A DNA stretch of 64,000 bases from Pelomonas sp. SE-A7 (GCF_030345705.1 NZ_JAUASW010000002.1:496001-560000); one strand, 5' to 3'. Counted from the stretch's first letter, positions 47,317 through 56,571 are shown. The notes: generated by a model not told the origin, from the letters alone. Program-made: numbers and translations.

Positions 47317-48651
47317 TCAGCGGGCCTGCTGCCTTTGCATCAGGCGCAGGCCCTCGGCCAGCTCGGCCGTCGTGCCCGAGCGGCCGTGGACGCCGACTAT
47401 CCAGTCCACCTGCAGTGCCTGGTCCTTGATCAAGGCCTGCAGCTCGGCAGCCATGGCAAAGGCCGGCGGCACCGGGCCCACATCCGGGATGTAGAAAAGA
47501 TCGCCCTGGAACAAGGCCCTGGACGCGCCGTCATAGGCCACCAGCATGTCGCTGGCATGGCTGCTCGGCAGCGGCATCAGCTTGATGCGGCGGTCGCCCA
47601 GGTCCAGCTCGCGCGCCTCCAGCACCTCGACCACCTTGGACGCCAGCTCGGCACCATGCTGGCGCTGCAGGGCCAGGCGGGCATTGCGGCCGGCCAGGAT
47701 CTGCACGCCTTCGCCGAAATAGACCGGCAGGCCGGCCACATGGTCGCGGTGCGCATGCGAGACCACGGCATGGGTGACCGGCCGGCCTGGCGCCAGCTTC
47801 TCGATCAAAGCCCTCACACGACGCGCCTCATCGGCGCTGACCGGCGCATCGAAGACGACGATGCCCTGGCTGCCGATCGAGAAACTGCTGTGATAGCGCG
47901 AGGCCGAGCCATCTATTCGGTAGCTGCCCGGCGCTATCGGCGTGGCGCGCAGGCCTTGTGCATCGACCACGGGCTCCACGTAGCCGGCCGGCAAGTCGAA
48001 AGCGCGACCATCACTGCGGTCTAGGTCGCTGGCCGTCACCTGCCATCGCACCCGCAGGACCTCGCCACGCTTTTCGCTGATCTGGCGCGGCTGGCTCAGG
48101 CCCGAAGGCAGGCCCTGGTAGTCGGCATATTCGTAGAGCACGCCGCTGGCGCTGCGGGCGCTGAGCAGCTCGCCGGTCGCTGGGTCGCGCCTCAGGCTGG
48201 CGCGCCGGCCGGCCGAGTCCAGGACCTCGATCTCGGCGCCGCTTGCGCTCGCCTCAATGCGTTGCTTCAAGAGCGCCGGCGTCAGGAACTGCAGTTCGGC
48301 CAGGTCAGCCTTCAGCGCCTCCGGCGTCTTGCGCGTGATCTCGGTGCCGTTGCGCCACTTCAGGAGGTCCAGCGTCGCGCTGCCGGTGGTGGCCGCGCCC
48401 AGCTCCATGAAGTTGAAGCGCACCGGACCGGGATAGACGCTCTCGGTCGTCAGCCGGAAGCGGCCATCGCTGTCCAGCAACAGCCGCATCTGCCGCTGTA
48501 CCAGTTGGAAGGCCTGGGCCGGATCGCTGGCCTGCTCGGGCACCGGGCTTTCGCCGCGCAGTTCCAGGCTCAGCCGTTGCCAAGACGTCTGGGCCTGCGC
48601 CGCGCCCAGGCCTACACCCAGCCCAAGGGCCAGGCTTGCCACTCGTTTCAT
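47317..48651 (-). CDS. exported MBL-fold metallo-hydrolase
   Basis: From the ATG at 48651 this is a 444-residue protein with a signal peptide (MKRVASLALGLGVGLGAAQA). The N-terminal half (about 25-245) has no recognised domain. The C-terminal half is a metallo-beta-lactamase fold with the metal motif HAHRDHVAGLPVYFG (near residue 303), preceded by IVVFDAPVSADEA and followed by PLPSSHASDMLVAYDG. The substrate is unknown; such proteins include periplasmic hydrolases and quorum-quenching or beta-lactamase-like enzymes. GGAG precedes the ATG. It converges with miaB seven bases away. Confidence 0.85.
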   Translation of the reverse strand: MKRVASLALGLGVGLGAAQAQTSWQRLSLELRGESPVPEQASDPAQAFQLVQRQMRLLLDSDGRFRLTTESVYPGPVRFNFMELGAATTGSATLDLLKWRNGTEITRKTPEALKADLAELQFLTPALLKQRIEASASGAEIEVLDSAGRRASLRRDPATGELLSARSASGVLYEYADYQGLPSGLSQPRQISEKRGEVLRVRWQVTASDLDRSDGRAFDLPAGYVEPVVDAQGLRATPIAPGSYRIDGSASRYHSSFSIGSQGIVVFDAPVSADEARRVRALIEKLAPGRPVTHAVVSHAHRDHVAGLPVYFGEGVQILAGRNARLALQRQHGAELASKVVEVLEARELDLGDRRIKLMPLPSSHASDMLVAYDGASRALFQGDLFYIPDVGPVPPAFAMAAELQALIKDQALQVDWIVGVHGRSGTTAELAEGLRLMQRQQAR

Positions 48652-48721
48652 CGCTCCACTCCCGTTCTTGTTGACGGGCGCGACTGTGCGAGCTGCGCGC
48701 ACGGCAGCCGAAAGTAAGAAC

Positions 48722-49000
48722 TCAGCTTCGGGGACGCAGGGCCAGCCACCACTGAGGCAGAGCGATGGCGAGGATCATCAGGCCGTAGCCCGCCATCTTG
48801 CCGTCACGGCCCAGCAGGGCCAGGGCCGCAACCAGGCCGGCGCTGCCGGCGATGCCGCCCCAGAGGGCCAGGCGGCGCCAGGCCACGGCCTTCAGCTCCT
48901 GGCGCCAAAGCAGCTTGGCCAGGCCGGCCATCAAGGCCGCCACGACCCAAGCCGGGGCCAGGAAATTCAGCAGATGCCAGAGCGCGTCAAGGGGGTTCAA
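48722..49000 (-). CDS. small conserved inner-membrane protein
   Basis: This 92-residue protein has about three hydrophobic segments (residues 7-28, 43-64 and 69-87) separated by an arginine-containing loop (WRQELKAVAWRRL). It begins MNPLDALWHLLNFLAPAW, a pattern I have seen in Burkholderiales genes divergent from hemA. No function is known to me. It shares the 56-base divergent region with hemA. Confidence 0.7.
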   Translation of the reverse strand: MNPLDALWHLLNFLAPAWVVAALMAGLAKLLWRQELKAVAWRRLALWGGIAGSAGLVAALALLGRDGKMAGYGLMILAIALPQWWLALRPRS

Positions 49001-49041
49001 GGTCTTGTGACCGATGTCAGGGCGGGTGGTGGCGCGAATTT

Positions 49042-49047
49042 TATAAT
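49042..49047 (+). promoter_or_regulatory. -10 element of hemA with an almost absent leader
   Basis: A perfect TATAAT lies only nine bases before the hemA ATG at 49057, so transcription should begin within one to three bases of the start codon. No Shine-Dalgarno sequence is present (the intervening bases are CGCGCCCCT). No convincing -35 hexamer is visible at 17 bp. The arrangement suggests a leaderless or near-leaderless hemA message. Confidence 0.6.
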
Positions 49048-49056
49048 CGCGCCCCT

Positions 49057-50376
49057 ATGAGCAGCGTCTTCGCCCTCGGCCTGAACCACAACTCCGCCCC
49101 GCTGGACCTGCGCGGCCGGTTTGCGTTCTCGCTCGAGCAGCTGGCGCCCACGCTCTTGGGCCTGCGCGAGCAGCTGTCGCGCCGCCAGGCTCAGAGCCAG
49201 CCGGAAGCCGCGCTGGTCTCCACCTGCAACCGCACTGAGCTCTATGTCGCCGGCGCACCGGCCCTGGTCAAGCCGACCATCGCCTGGCTGGCCGAGGTCG
49301 GCGGCGTGGGCAGCGATGCGCTGATGAACCATGCCTATGTGATGGAAGGTGGCGCCGCGGCGCGCCATGCGTTCCGCGTGGCCTCGGGGCTGGATTCCAT
49401 GGTGCTGGGCGAGCCCCAGATCCTGGGCCAGCTCAAGCAGGCGGTGCGCGAGGCCGACCAGGCCGGCACCCTGGGGACCACGCTGCACCAGCTGTTCCAG
49501 CGCAGCTTCTCGGTGGCCAAGGAAGTGCGCAGCTCGACCGAGATCGGCGCCCATTCGATCAGCATGGCCGCGGCCTCGGTGCGTCTGGCCAGCCAGCTGT
49601 TCGAGGACCTCAGCAAGATCAAGGTGCTGTTCGTGGGCGCCGGCGAAATGATCGAGCTGGTCGCCACCCATTTCGCTGCCCGCACGCCCAGGCACATGGC
49701 CGTGGCCAACCGCACGCTGGAGCGAGGCGAGAAGCTGGCCGGCCGGCTCGGCGCCGAGGCGATACGCCTGGCCGAGCTGCCGCAGCGCCTGCATGAATTC
49801 GACGCCGTCATCTCCTGCACCGCCAGCAGCCTGCCGCTGATCGGCCTGGGTGCGGTGGAGCGCGCGCTCAAGACCCGCCGCCACAAGCCCATGTTCATGG
49901 TCGACCTGGCCGTGCCGCGCGACATCGAGCAGGAAGTGGCCCAGCTCGACGACGTCTATCTCTACACCGTGGACGACCTGTCGGTCGTGGTGCAGAGCGC
50001 CGGCGAGAAGCGCCAGGCGGCGGTCCAGCAGGCCGAGGCCATCGTCGAGGCCGGCGTGCAGAGCTTCGTCCACTGGCTGGACCAGCGCCACACGGTGCCG
50101 CTGATCCAGGCCCTGAACCAGCAGACCGAAGACTGGCGCGCGGCCGAGATCGCCCGCGCCCGCAAGCTGCTGGCCAAGGGCGAGGACGTGGACACGGTGC
50201 TGGAGGCACTGTCCCGCGGCCTCACGCAAAAGATGCTGCACGGCAGCCTGGCCGAGCTGCACGCCAGCGAAGGCGAGCAGCGGCTGCAGCTGGCCCAGAC
50301 CCTGTCACGCCTGTTCCTGCGCTCCAGCAGCAAGCCTGTTTCCGGCGAGTCCGGCGAGTCCGGCGAAGAGCATTAG
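49057..50376 (+). CDS. hemA: glutamyl-tRNA reductase
   Basis: HemA reduces glutamyl-tRNA to glutamate-1-semialdehyde, the first step of C5 heme biosynthesis. The 439-residue protein shows the catalytic cysteine in VSTCNRTELYV (near residue 52), the GLDSMVLGEPQILGQLKQA region (near 114), the NADPH-binding VLFVGAGEMIEL (near 190) and the C-terminal dimerisation helix. It heads a hemA-prfA-prmC cluster, the order known from E. coli and Burkholderiales. The very short leader is described separately. Confidence 0.97.
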   Translation: MSSVFALGLNHNSAPLDLRGRFAFSLEQLAPTLLGLREQLSRRQAQSQPEAALVSTCNRTELYVAGAPALVKPTIAWLAEVGGVGSDALMNHAYVMEGGAAARHAFRVASGLDSMVLGEPQILGQLKQAVREADQAGTLGTTLHQLFQRSFSVAKEVRSSTEIGAHSISMAAASVRLASQLFEDLSKIKVLFVGAGEMIELVATHFAARTPRHMAVANRTLERGEKLAGRLGAEAIRLAELPQRLHEFDAVISCTASSLPLIGLGAVERALKTRRHKPMFMVDLAVPRDIEQEVAQLDDVYLYTVDDLSVVVQSAGEKRQAAVQQAEAIVEAGVQSFVHWLDQRHTVPLIQALNQQTEDWRAAEIARARKLLAKGEDVDTVLEALSRGLTQKMLHGSLAELHASEGEQRLQLAQTLSRLFLRSSSKPVSGESGESGEEH

Positions 50377-50457
50377 CGGCCCTTCTTCGCGCCGCCTTGT
50401 CGGCTGACGCGGCATCATCGCGTCGGCTCCTCGCCCCCGCTACCGGATTCCTCCTGA

Positions 50458-51540
50458 ATGAAAGACACCCTGCGCCAGCAGTTCGAACGCCTGGGCTATC
50501 GCCTGGTCGAACTGGACGCCACCCTGGCCGACGGCTCGGTCGCCGCCGACATGAAGCGCTACCGCGCGCTGACCAAGGAGCAGAGCGAGGTCTCCAGCCT
50601 GGTCGAGACCTACCGCCGCTACCTGCAGCGCGAAGCCGACCTGACGGCCGGCAAGGAGCTGCTGGCCGACCCCGAGATGGCGGAGATGGCCAAGGAAGAA
50701 ATCGCCGCGGCCGAGGCCGACCTGCTCAGCCTGCATGAGCAGCTGCAGCTGGCCCTGATTCCCAAGGACCCGGACGACGAGCGGCCGGCCTTCCTCGAAA
50801 TCCGCGCCGGCGCCGGTGGCGACGAATCGGCCCTGTTCGCGGCCGACCTGGCCCGCATGTATCTGCGCTTTGCCGAGCGCCAGGGCTGGCGCAGCGAGAT
50901 CCTGTCCAGCAACGACTCCGACCTGGGCGGCTACAAGGAACTGGTGGTGCGGCTGGAGGGTGACGGCGTCTATGGCCGGCTCAAGTTTGAATCGGGCGGC
51001 CACCGCGTGCAGCGCGTGCCGGCCACCGAAAGCCAGGGCCGCATCCACACCAGCGCCTGCACCGTGGCCGTGATGCCCGAACCCGACGAGGCCGAGGAGA
51101 TCCAGCTCAACCCGGCCGAACTGCGCATAGATACCTTCCGTGCCAGCGGCGCCGGTGGCCAGCACGTCAACAAGACGGACTCGGCGATCCGCATCACCCA
51201 TTTGCCGACCGGCCTGGTGGCCGAGTGCCAGGACGACCGCAGCCAGCACCGCAACAAGGCCAAGGCCATGGCCGTGCTGGCCGCGCGGCTGCGCGACAAG
51301 GACAAGAACGAGCGCGCCGCCAAGGAAGCCGCGACCCGCAAGAGCCTGATAGGCACCGGCGACCGCAGCGACCGCATCCGCACCTACAACTTCCCCCAGG
51401 GCCGCTTGACCGACCACCGGATCAACCTGACGCTCTACAAGCTCGGCGCCATCATGGACGGCGACCTGGAAGATGTGATCCAGGGCCTGCAGCAGGCCCA
51501 GGCGGCCGAACAGCTGGCTCAGCTGGAGGGGCGCTCGTGA
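50458..51540 (+). CDS. prfA: peptide chain release factor 1
   Basis: RF1 terminates translation at UAA and UAG codons. The 360-residue protein has the family length. The GGQ motif that triggers peptide release is in RASGAGGQHVNKTDSAIR (near residue 228). The anticodon-like recognition region is near GGHRVQRVPATESQGRIHTS (PAT-type motif, near residue 185), as expected for RF1 rather than RF2. It is 81 bases after hemA. Its stop overlaps the GTG start of prmC by four bases, coupling it to its own methyltransferase. Confidence 0.98.
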   Translation: MKDTLRQQFERLGYRLVELDATLADGSVAADMKRYRALTKEQSEVSSLVETYRRYLQREADLTAGKELLADPEMAEMAKEEIAAAEADLLSLHEQLQLALIPKDPDDERPAFLEIRAGAGGDESALFAADLARMYLRFAERQGWRSEILSSNDSDLGGYKELVVRLEGDGVYGRLKFESGGHRVQRVPATESQGRIHTSACTVAVMPEPDEAEEIQLNPAELRIDTFRASGAGGQHVNKTDSAIRITHLPTGLVAECQDDRSQHRNKAKAMAVLAARLRDKDKNERAAKEAATRKSLIGTGDRSDRIRTYNFPQGRLTDHRINLTLYKLGAIMDGDLEDVIQGLQQAQAAEQLAQLEGRS

Positions 51541-52352
51541 ACCTGGCCCAGGCCCAGGCTCAGGCCCAGGCGGCTGGCCTGGACCGACTTGAGACTCAAC
51601 TCCTGCTCGGCACCCTGCTGGAGCGCGACCGCAGCTGGCTGCTGATCCATGGCGAGGACGAACTGGCCCCAGAACAACAGGCCCGCTTCGAAGACTGGCT
51701 GGCCCGGCGCCTGGCCGGCGAGCCGTTGGCCTACCTGGTCGGCGAGAAGGAATTCCACGGCCTCAGGCTCAAGGTGGACCGCCATACCCTGGTTCCCAGG
51801 CCGGACACCGAGGTCCTGGTCGACTGGGCGCTGGAGTTGGTGCCCGAGCAGCAGGCGGCCCACGTGGTCGACCTGGGCACGGGCAGCGGCGCCATCGCCC
51901 TGGCCCTGGCCCATCGCCGGCCGCAGGCGCAGGTGGCGGCTGTCGATTTCTCGGCCGGCGCCCTCGCCATGGCCCAGGCCAACGGCCAGGCCCTGGGTTT
52001 GAGCGTCGAATGGCTCGCCGGCAGCTGGTTCGCTCCGCTGGCGGGCCGGCGTTTCGACCTGGTCGTCAGCAATCCGCCCTATATCGCCGGCGACGACGAG
52101 CACCTGGCGGCGCTCAGCCACGAGCCGCTCAGCGCCCTGACGCCGGGCGGCGACGGCCTGGAATCGTTACGGGAGATTGTTGCTTACGCGCCCGAACACC
52201 TGGCTCCAGGTGGCTGGCTGCTGCTGGAACATGGTTGGGATCAGCCGGCGGCTGTGGCCGATCTGCTACTCGCACGGGGCTTTGTCGACCTGGCCTGTAG
52301 GCGCGACCTCGGTGGCCAGGCCCGCGTCTCGGGGGGGCGCTGGCCGGGCTGA
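51537..52352 (+). CDS. prmC: release factor glutamine methyltransferase
   Basis: PrmC methylates the glutamine of the GGQ motif in RF1 and RF2. From the GTG at 51537 it is 271 residues, with an N-terminal helical substrate domain and a class I methyltransferase fold. The SAM loop is VVDLGTGSGAIALALA (near residue 111) and the catalytic NPPY is in VVSNPPYIAG (near residue 178). The frame is open upstream through prfA, but the GTG overlapping the prfA stop is the natural start. Confidence 0.95.
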   Translation: MNLAQAQAQAQAAGLDRLETQLLLGTLLERDRSWLLIHGEDELAPEQQARFEDWLARRLAGEPLAYLVGEKEFHGLRLKVDRHTLVPRPDTEVLVDWALELVPEQQAAHVVDLGTGSGAIALALAHRRPQAQVAAVDFSAGALAMAQANGQALGLSVEWLAGSWFAPLAGRRFDLVVSNPPYIAGDDEHLAALSHEPLSALTPGGDGLESLREIVAYAPEHLAPGGWLLLEHGWDQPAAVADLLLARGFVDLACRRDLGGQARVSGGRWPG

Positions 52353-52468
52353 ACACAAAGCCACAAACGAGGCGTTGTTTCCGCTCAAAAGTGGACCCAC
52401 AAGCGGCCGGCGGCGGCGTAGTATTGGCCGAAAACAGCGGGTGATATTGCCCCGCCAAGGAGACCGCC

Positions 52469-53059
52469 ATGAACCGCCTGCTGCGCCTGAGTACCGTGAG
52501 CCTTGCCCTGGCCCTGACCGGCCTGGCCGCACAGGCCGAGGGTCTCCAGCTGCGCAGCAAGCCCATGGACGCGCTGCGCTGGCAAGCCCGGTTGCAGCTG
52601 AACCAGCTCGATGCCTCCAGCCCCATGGGTTCGCGCCTGCTGGGCGCTAACCTGCTGGGCGACTACTACCTGACCGGCTCCATGGAAGGTGGCCTGCGCG
52701 CCACCGGCGGCCTGCTGCTGGGCCCGCTTTCGCTGCTGCAAGGCAATGGCGGCCTGGCCCTGGGCAACAATGCCATGAAGGCCAGCCACCTGGCCGTAGG
52801 CCAGCGCCTGGTCAGCATGCCGGGCCTCGGCGGCGCGCTGGGCAACGACTATGGCTCCTCGCTGTCCTATCTGGGCATTGGCTACACCGGGCAGTCGCTG
52901 CGCAGCGGCTGGGGCTTCAGCGCCGACCTGGGCCTGGCCATGAGCGGCCTGGCCGACGGCCTGCGGCTGGGCAGCAGCCGACCGACCGCATTGGACGATG
53001 CGGTCCGCACCGCGCGCTTCCAGGCCGTGCTGCAACTGGGCCTGAGCTACCGCTTCTGA
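52469..53059 (+). CDS. exported conserved hypothetical, possible small outer-membrane beta barrel
   Basis: This 196-residue protein has a signal peptide (MNRLLRLSTVSLALALTGLAAQA) and a mature part rich in glycine, leucine and alternating hydrophobic residues. It ends with an aromatic residue in VLQLGLSYRF, the usual mark of outer-membrane barrel proteins. Repeated segments such as LLGANLLGDYYLTG and SYLGIGYTGQSLRSGWGF fit beta strands and turns. The related-looking gene is common in Burkholderiales, but its function is unknown. A strong AAGGAGA precedes the ATG; the 116 bases before it separate it from prmC. Confidence 0.75.
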   Translation: MNRLLRLSTVSLALALTGLAAQAEGLQLRSKPMDALRWQARLQLNQLDASSPMGSRLLGANLLGDYYLTGSMEGGLRATGGLLLGPLSLLQGNGGLALGNNAMKASHLAVGQRLVSMPGLGGALGNDYGSSLSYLGIGYTGQSLRSGWGFSADLGLAMSGLADGLRLGSSRPTALDDAVRTARFQAVLQLGLSYRF

Positions 53060-53130
53060 CCCTGCGCGGGCAAGCGCACCAGGCCTCGCCGATAATTGCG
53101 CCCATTGCAAAGAACCCTGGGCGAATTCCT

Positions 53131-53448
53131 ATGAGCGACGTACAACAGCGCATCGACGATCTGGTCAAGAACAACCGTGTGATGCTGTTCATGAAGGGCA
53201 CGGCCCAATTCCCCATGTGCGGCTTCTCCGGCCGCGCGATCCAGATCCTCAAGGCCTGCGGCGTGGGCGACCTGAAGACCTTCAACGTGCTGGAAGACGA
53301 GGCAGTGCGCCAGGGCATCAAGGACTACGCCAATTGGCCCACCATCCCCCAGCTTTACGTCAACGGCGAATTCGTCGGCGGCTCGGACATCATGATGGAG
53401 ATGTACCAGGCCGGTGAGCTGCAGCAGGTGCTCGGCGGCCAGGCCTGA
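53131..53448 (+). CDS. grxD: monothiol glutaredoxin (Grx4/GrxD)
   Basis: GrxD carries and delivers [2Fe-2S] clusters. The 105-residue protein starts MSDVQQRIDDLVKNNRVMLFMKG and has the monothiol CGFS active site in FPMCGFSGRA (near residue 30), then WPTIPQLYVNGEFVGGSDI with the glutathione-binding TIPQ and GG segments. GATAAT about 35 bases upstream may be its -10 element. ubiX follows after three bases. Confidence 0.96.
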   Translation: MSDVQQRIDDLVKNNRVMLFMKGTAQFPMCGFSGRAIQILKACGVGDLKTFNVLEDEAVRQGIKDYANWPTIPQLYVNGEFVGGSDIMMEMYQAGELQQVLGGQA

Positions 53449-53451
53449 TTG

Positions 53452-54030
53452 ATGTCCAAGCCTCGGCTGGTCGTCGGGATCACGGGTGCAAGTGGCGCTG
53501 CCTATGGTCTTCGCCTGCTGCGCCGGGCGCGTGAACTGGGCGCCGAGACCCACCTGATTGCCACGCCGGCCGGCGTCCTCAATGTCCACCATGAACAGGG
53601 CCTGAGCCGCGCCGCCTTGGAGGCCGAAGCCGATCACAACCACGCACCGGGCGACGTGGGCGCCTGCGTGGCCAGCGGCAGCTTTGCCACGGCCGCCATG
53701 GTCGTGGCACCCTGCTCCATGAAGAGCCTGGCGGCCATCGCCCATGGCTTTGGCGACAACCTCCTGACTCGCGCCGCCGACGTGACGCTGAAGGAGCGCC
53801 GCCGGCTGATCCTGATGGTGCGCGAGACCCCGCTTAACCTGGCCCATCTGCGCAATATGACGGCGGTGACCGAGATGGGCGGCATCGTGTTCCCGCCGCT
53901 GCCGGCCTTCTACCACCGGCCGCAGACCATTGACGAGCTGATCCACGAGAGCTGCGAGCGGGTGCTCGAACTCGCCGGCCTGGCGGGCGCAGCTCCGCAA
54001 GCCTGGGAAGGCCTGCGGAACCGTCCCTGA
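53452..54030 (+). CDS. ubiX: flavin prenyltransferase UbiX
   Basis: UbiX makes prenylated FMN, the cofactor of the UbiD decarboxylase in ubiquinone synthesis. The 192-residue protein has the FMN-binding GITGASGAAYGLRLLRR at the N-terminus, SGSFATAAMVVAPCSMKSLAAI (near residue 80; landmark APCSMKSLA) and NLLTRAADVTLKERRRL (near 103), then EMGGIVFPPLPAFYHRP. ubiD is not in the window. Its stop directly abuts the stop of the convergent lipoprotein gene. Confidence 0.96.
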   Translation: MSKPRLVVGITGASGAAYGLRLLRRARELGAETHLIATPAGVLNVHHEQGLSRAALEAEADHNHAPGDVGACVASGSFATAAMVVAPCSMKSLAAIAHGFGDNLLTRAADVTLKERRRLILMVRETPLNLAHLRNMTAVTEMGGIVFPPLPAFYHRPQTIDELIHESCERVLELAGLAGAAPQAWEGLRNRP

Positions 54031-54579
54031 TCAGCCCAGCATGCGCTTGCTGGTCTCCTGGCCGCAGCCGCGCTGGATCTCTACGCCGTTGCGGTCGAGG
54101 GCCAGGAAACTGACCTCGCCCTGTCCGGTCGTGCCGTCATGGCCCAGCTTGAGCTGACGCCGCACCAGGCGGGTGGACACCCGCTGGCCATTGGCGTCGT
54201 ACTCGTAGATGCGCTGCCAGATCAGATAGCTGCGCTCGGACTCGGCCGTCCGCCCCCATTGCCCCATGCCGACGCCGCGCGAGGCCGGCGGGGCCTCGTT
54301 GGTATCGGTCAGCGCGCCGCCGCGGCCGAACAGGTTCATGCCGACGAATTCGCGCAGCACCTGGCCGCTGTTGCAGTCGCGGATCTGCACCCGCGACTCC
54401 CAGACGCCTTCGATCGGGTCGGCTTCTGACAGCGGCGTGACTGCAGCGAACTCGGCCTGGGCCAGCACCGGCAGGCTGCCCGCCCCGCCGCCGCAAGCCT
54501 GGATGAGCAGCGTGGCCACGGTCGCCGGCAACAAGGCGCCGGCCACCGATCTGAGAGAACTCGGTATCTGCTTGTTCAT
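54031..54579 (-). CDS. lipoprotein of unknown function
   Basis: From the ATG at 54579 this is a 182-residue protein with a lipoprotein signal (lipobox LIQAC followed by GGG). The mature domain has two further cysteine regions, including RDCNSGQVLREFVGMNLFG and a final RGCGQETSKRMLG, and a WESRVQIRDC segment that suggests a small beta-barrel ligand-binding fold. I recognise no named family. The ATG is chosen because AGGAG lies seven bases upstream. It is transcribed divergently from the CadC-like regulator across about 140 bases. Confidence 0.7.
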   Translation of the reverse strand: MNKQIPSSLRSVAGALLPATVATLLIQACGGGAGSLPVLAQAEFAAVTPLSEADPIEGVWESRVQIRDCNSGQVLREFVGMNLFGRGGALTDTNEAPPASRGVGMGQWGRTAESERSYLIWQRIYEYDANGQRVSTRLVRRQLKLGHDGTTGQGEVSFLALDRNGVEIQRGCGQETSKRMLG

Positions 54580-54720
54580 CAGCATGCTCCTGAAATTGAA
54601 GGACTGCCGCCGTGAAGCCCCCCTTGGAACCGACGCGGCGGCAAGGGCAGAATCGGCGACGCCTTGCTCAAAAGTCTTGAAATTCAGGTGAAGAAGCCTG
54701 AAAAACAGGGGCCTGAAGCG

Positions 54721-56571
54721 ATGAGCCCACCGCTAGCGTTCGGAGACTTCCTGATCGACGTCCAGCAGCGCCGCCTGGTCCGCCAGGGCACCGGCGAGGT
54801 GCTGGCGATCACGCCTCGCGTGTTCGACCTGCTGCTGGCGCTGATAGACCGGGCTCCCGAGGTGGTGTCGCGGGAAGAGCTGCTGAGCCAGGTCTGGCCC
54901 GGCCTGGTGGTCGAGGACAACAACCTCAGCCAGCACCTGTCCATCCTGCGGCGGCTGCTGGGCGACGAGGCGGAATCTCCGCGCTACATCCAGACCGTTC
55001 CGCGGCGCGGCCTGCGCTTCATCGCCGAACTCCGCCCGTCCATCGATCCGGCGCCGGTGGCAGCCCAAACTCCAAGGCGCAAGGCCTTGCTGCTGGCCGG
55101 TCTGGGCGGCGGGCTTGGGGTCGGCGCCCTGCTCTGGTGGAAGCTGGCTCGCGTCGGCGAAGGCAGACCCGACAGGATCCGCTCGCTCAGCGTCCTGCCC
55201 TTCAAGCCGCTGGTCGAGGGCTCGTCGAATCCGGTGTTGGAAATCGGCCTGGCCGATGCCTTGATTACCCGCCTGGGACGCCTGAAGGACCTGCGCGTGA
55301 CGGCCATTGCCAGCAGCCGGCGCTACAGCGACCCGCAGCAGGATCCGCTGGCCGCCGCCCAGGCCCTGGACACGGACAGCGTGCTGGATGGCACCCTGCA
55401 GCGCCAGGGCGACCGGCTGCGCGTCACGGTGCGGCTGCTGCGCCGGGCCGATGGCGCCTCGCTCTGGAGTGCCAGCTTCGACGAACAGGCCGGCGACCTG
55501 TTCGCGCTGCAGGAGCGCATCGCCCAGCAGGTCGCCAACTCCCTGCAGCGCGAACTGGGCCTGCCACCGCGCAGCTTCGGCCGCGGCGGCCAGGCCCAGG
55601 AGCTCTACATGGCCGGGCGGCTCAACATCATCACCATCAAACCGGCCCATGTGAGGCGCGGCATCGAGTTGTTCCAGCGCGCGATCGAGTTGGACCCGGA
55701 GCATGCGCTGGCCCATTCAGGCCTGGCCGAGGCCTGGCGCCGCCTGCCGGTCACCGAGGACTCGCCGCCTCAGCAGGCCTTTGCGACGGCGCGTCGCTAC
55801 GCCCTGCGGGCGCTGGAACTGGAGCCGGAACTGGCCGAGGCCCATGTGGCCCTGGGCTGGGTCTATCTGTGGCACGACTTCGATTGGCCCAAGGCAGAGG
55901 CTTCGTTCCGGCGTGGCATCGCGCTGAATCCCAGTCTGGTCGAGGGTTACACGGCCTATGGCCACCTGCTGTCCCACCTTGCCCGCCCCGAGCAGGCCGT
56001 GGAACAGCTGCAGCTGGCCCGTCAAGTCGACCCGCAATCCCTGGTCGCGATCTTTCTGATGGCCTGCTTCCTGGTACCGCTGGGCCGGCTCGACGAGGCG
56101 CAGCGCTATGTCGACCTTGCGCTGAACATAGACCCGCAGTTCTGGAACGCCTACTTCGCCCAGGGCCTGATCTCCAGCGCCCGGCGCGATCCTGCGGCCG
56201 CCATCGCTGCGCTGCGCAAGGGCCTGACACTGACGGACAGCAGCCAGATCAGTTCCAGCCTGGCCTGGCTGCTCGCAAAGACCGGCCAGGTGCCCGAGGC
56301 GCGTCGCATGCTGGCCGAGATGATGCAACGCCAGCAGGCCGGTCGCATGCTGCCCAGCTCCCTGGGCTTGGTGCATCTGGGACTGGGCGAGGAAGACCAG
56401 GCCATGCAGTGGCTGCAGGAGGCTCGGCGAGTCGGAGATCCGCGGGTCAGTTTTCTGCGCGTCGATCCGCGCTGGTGGGCCCTGCGTCGCCGGGCCGATT
56501 TCATGCAGCTCTACGAAGGCCTGAAGCTGCCGCCTTTGCCACAGCCGGAAGCAGCGGCCAAGCCTGGCTAA
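54721..56571 (+). CDS. CadC-like winged-helix membrane regulator with TPR repeats
   Basis: This 616-residue protein has an OmpR/PhoB-type winged-helix DNA-binding domain (residues 1-103; ending SPRYIQTVPRRGLRFIA), one membrane helix (about 120-141), a TolB/FlgO-like periplasmic domain (about 150-280, LSVLPFKPL to DGTLQRQGDRLRV) and TPR repeats (about 300-600). Unlike two-component regulators it lacks a receiver domain. CadC/ToxR-type proteins sense periplasmic signals and bind DNA from the membrane. The target is unknown; the divergent lipoprotein gene is a natural candidate. The ATG at 54721 starts the winged helix; an earlier in-frame TTG is less likely. Confidence 0.85.
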   Translation: MSPPLAFGDFLIDVQQRRLVRQGTGEVLAITPRVFDLLLALIDRAPEVVSREELLSQVWPGLVVEDNNLSQHLSILRRLLGDEAESPRYIQTVPRRGLRFIAELRPSIDPAPVAAQTPRRKALLLAGLGGGLGVGALLWWKLARVGEGRPDRIRSLSVLPFKPLVEGSSNPVLEIGLADALITRLGRLKDLRVTAIASSRRYSDPQQDPLAAAQALDTDSVLDGTLQRQGDRLRVTVRLLRRADGASLWSASFDEQAGDLFALQERIAQQVANSLQRELGLPPRSFGRGGQAQELYMAGRLNIITIKPAHVRRGIELFQRAIELDPEHALAHSGLAEAWRRLPVTEDSPPQQAFATARRYALRALELEPELAEAHVALGWVYLWHDFDWPKAEASFRRGIALNPSLVEGYTAYGHLLSHLARPEQAVEQLQLARQVDPQSLVAIFLMACFLVPLGRLDEAQRYVDLALNIDPQFWNAYFAQGLISSARRDPAAAIAALRKGLTLTDSSQISSSLAWLLAKTGQVPEARRMLAEMMQRQQAGRMLPSSLGLVHLGLGEEDQAMQWLQEARRVGDPRVSFLRVDPRWWALRRRADFMQLYEGLKLPPLPQPEAAAKPG

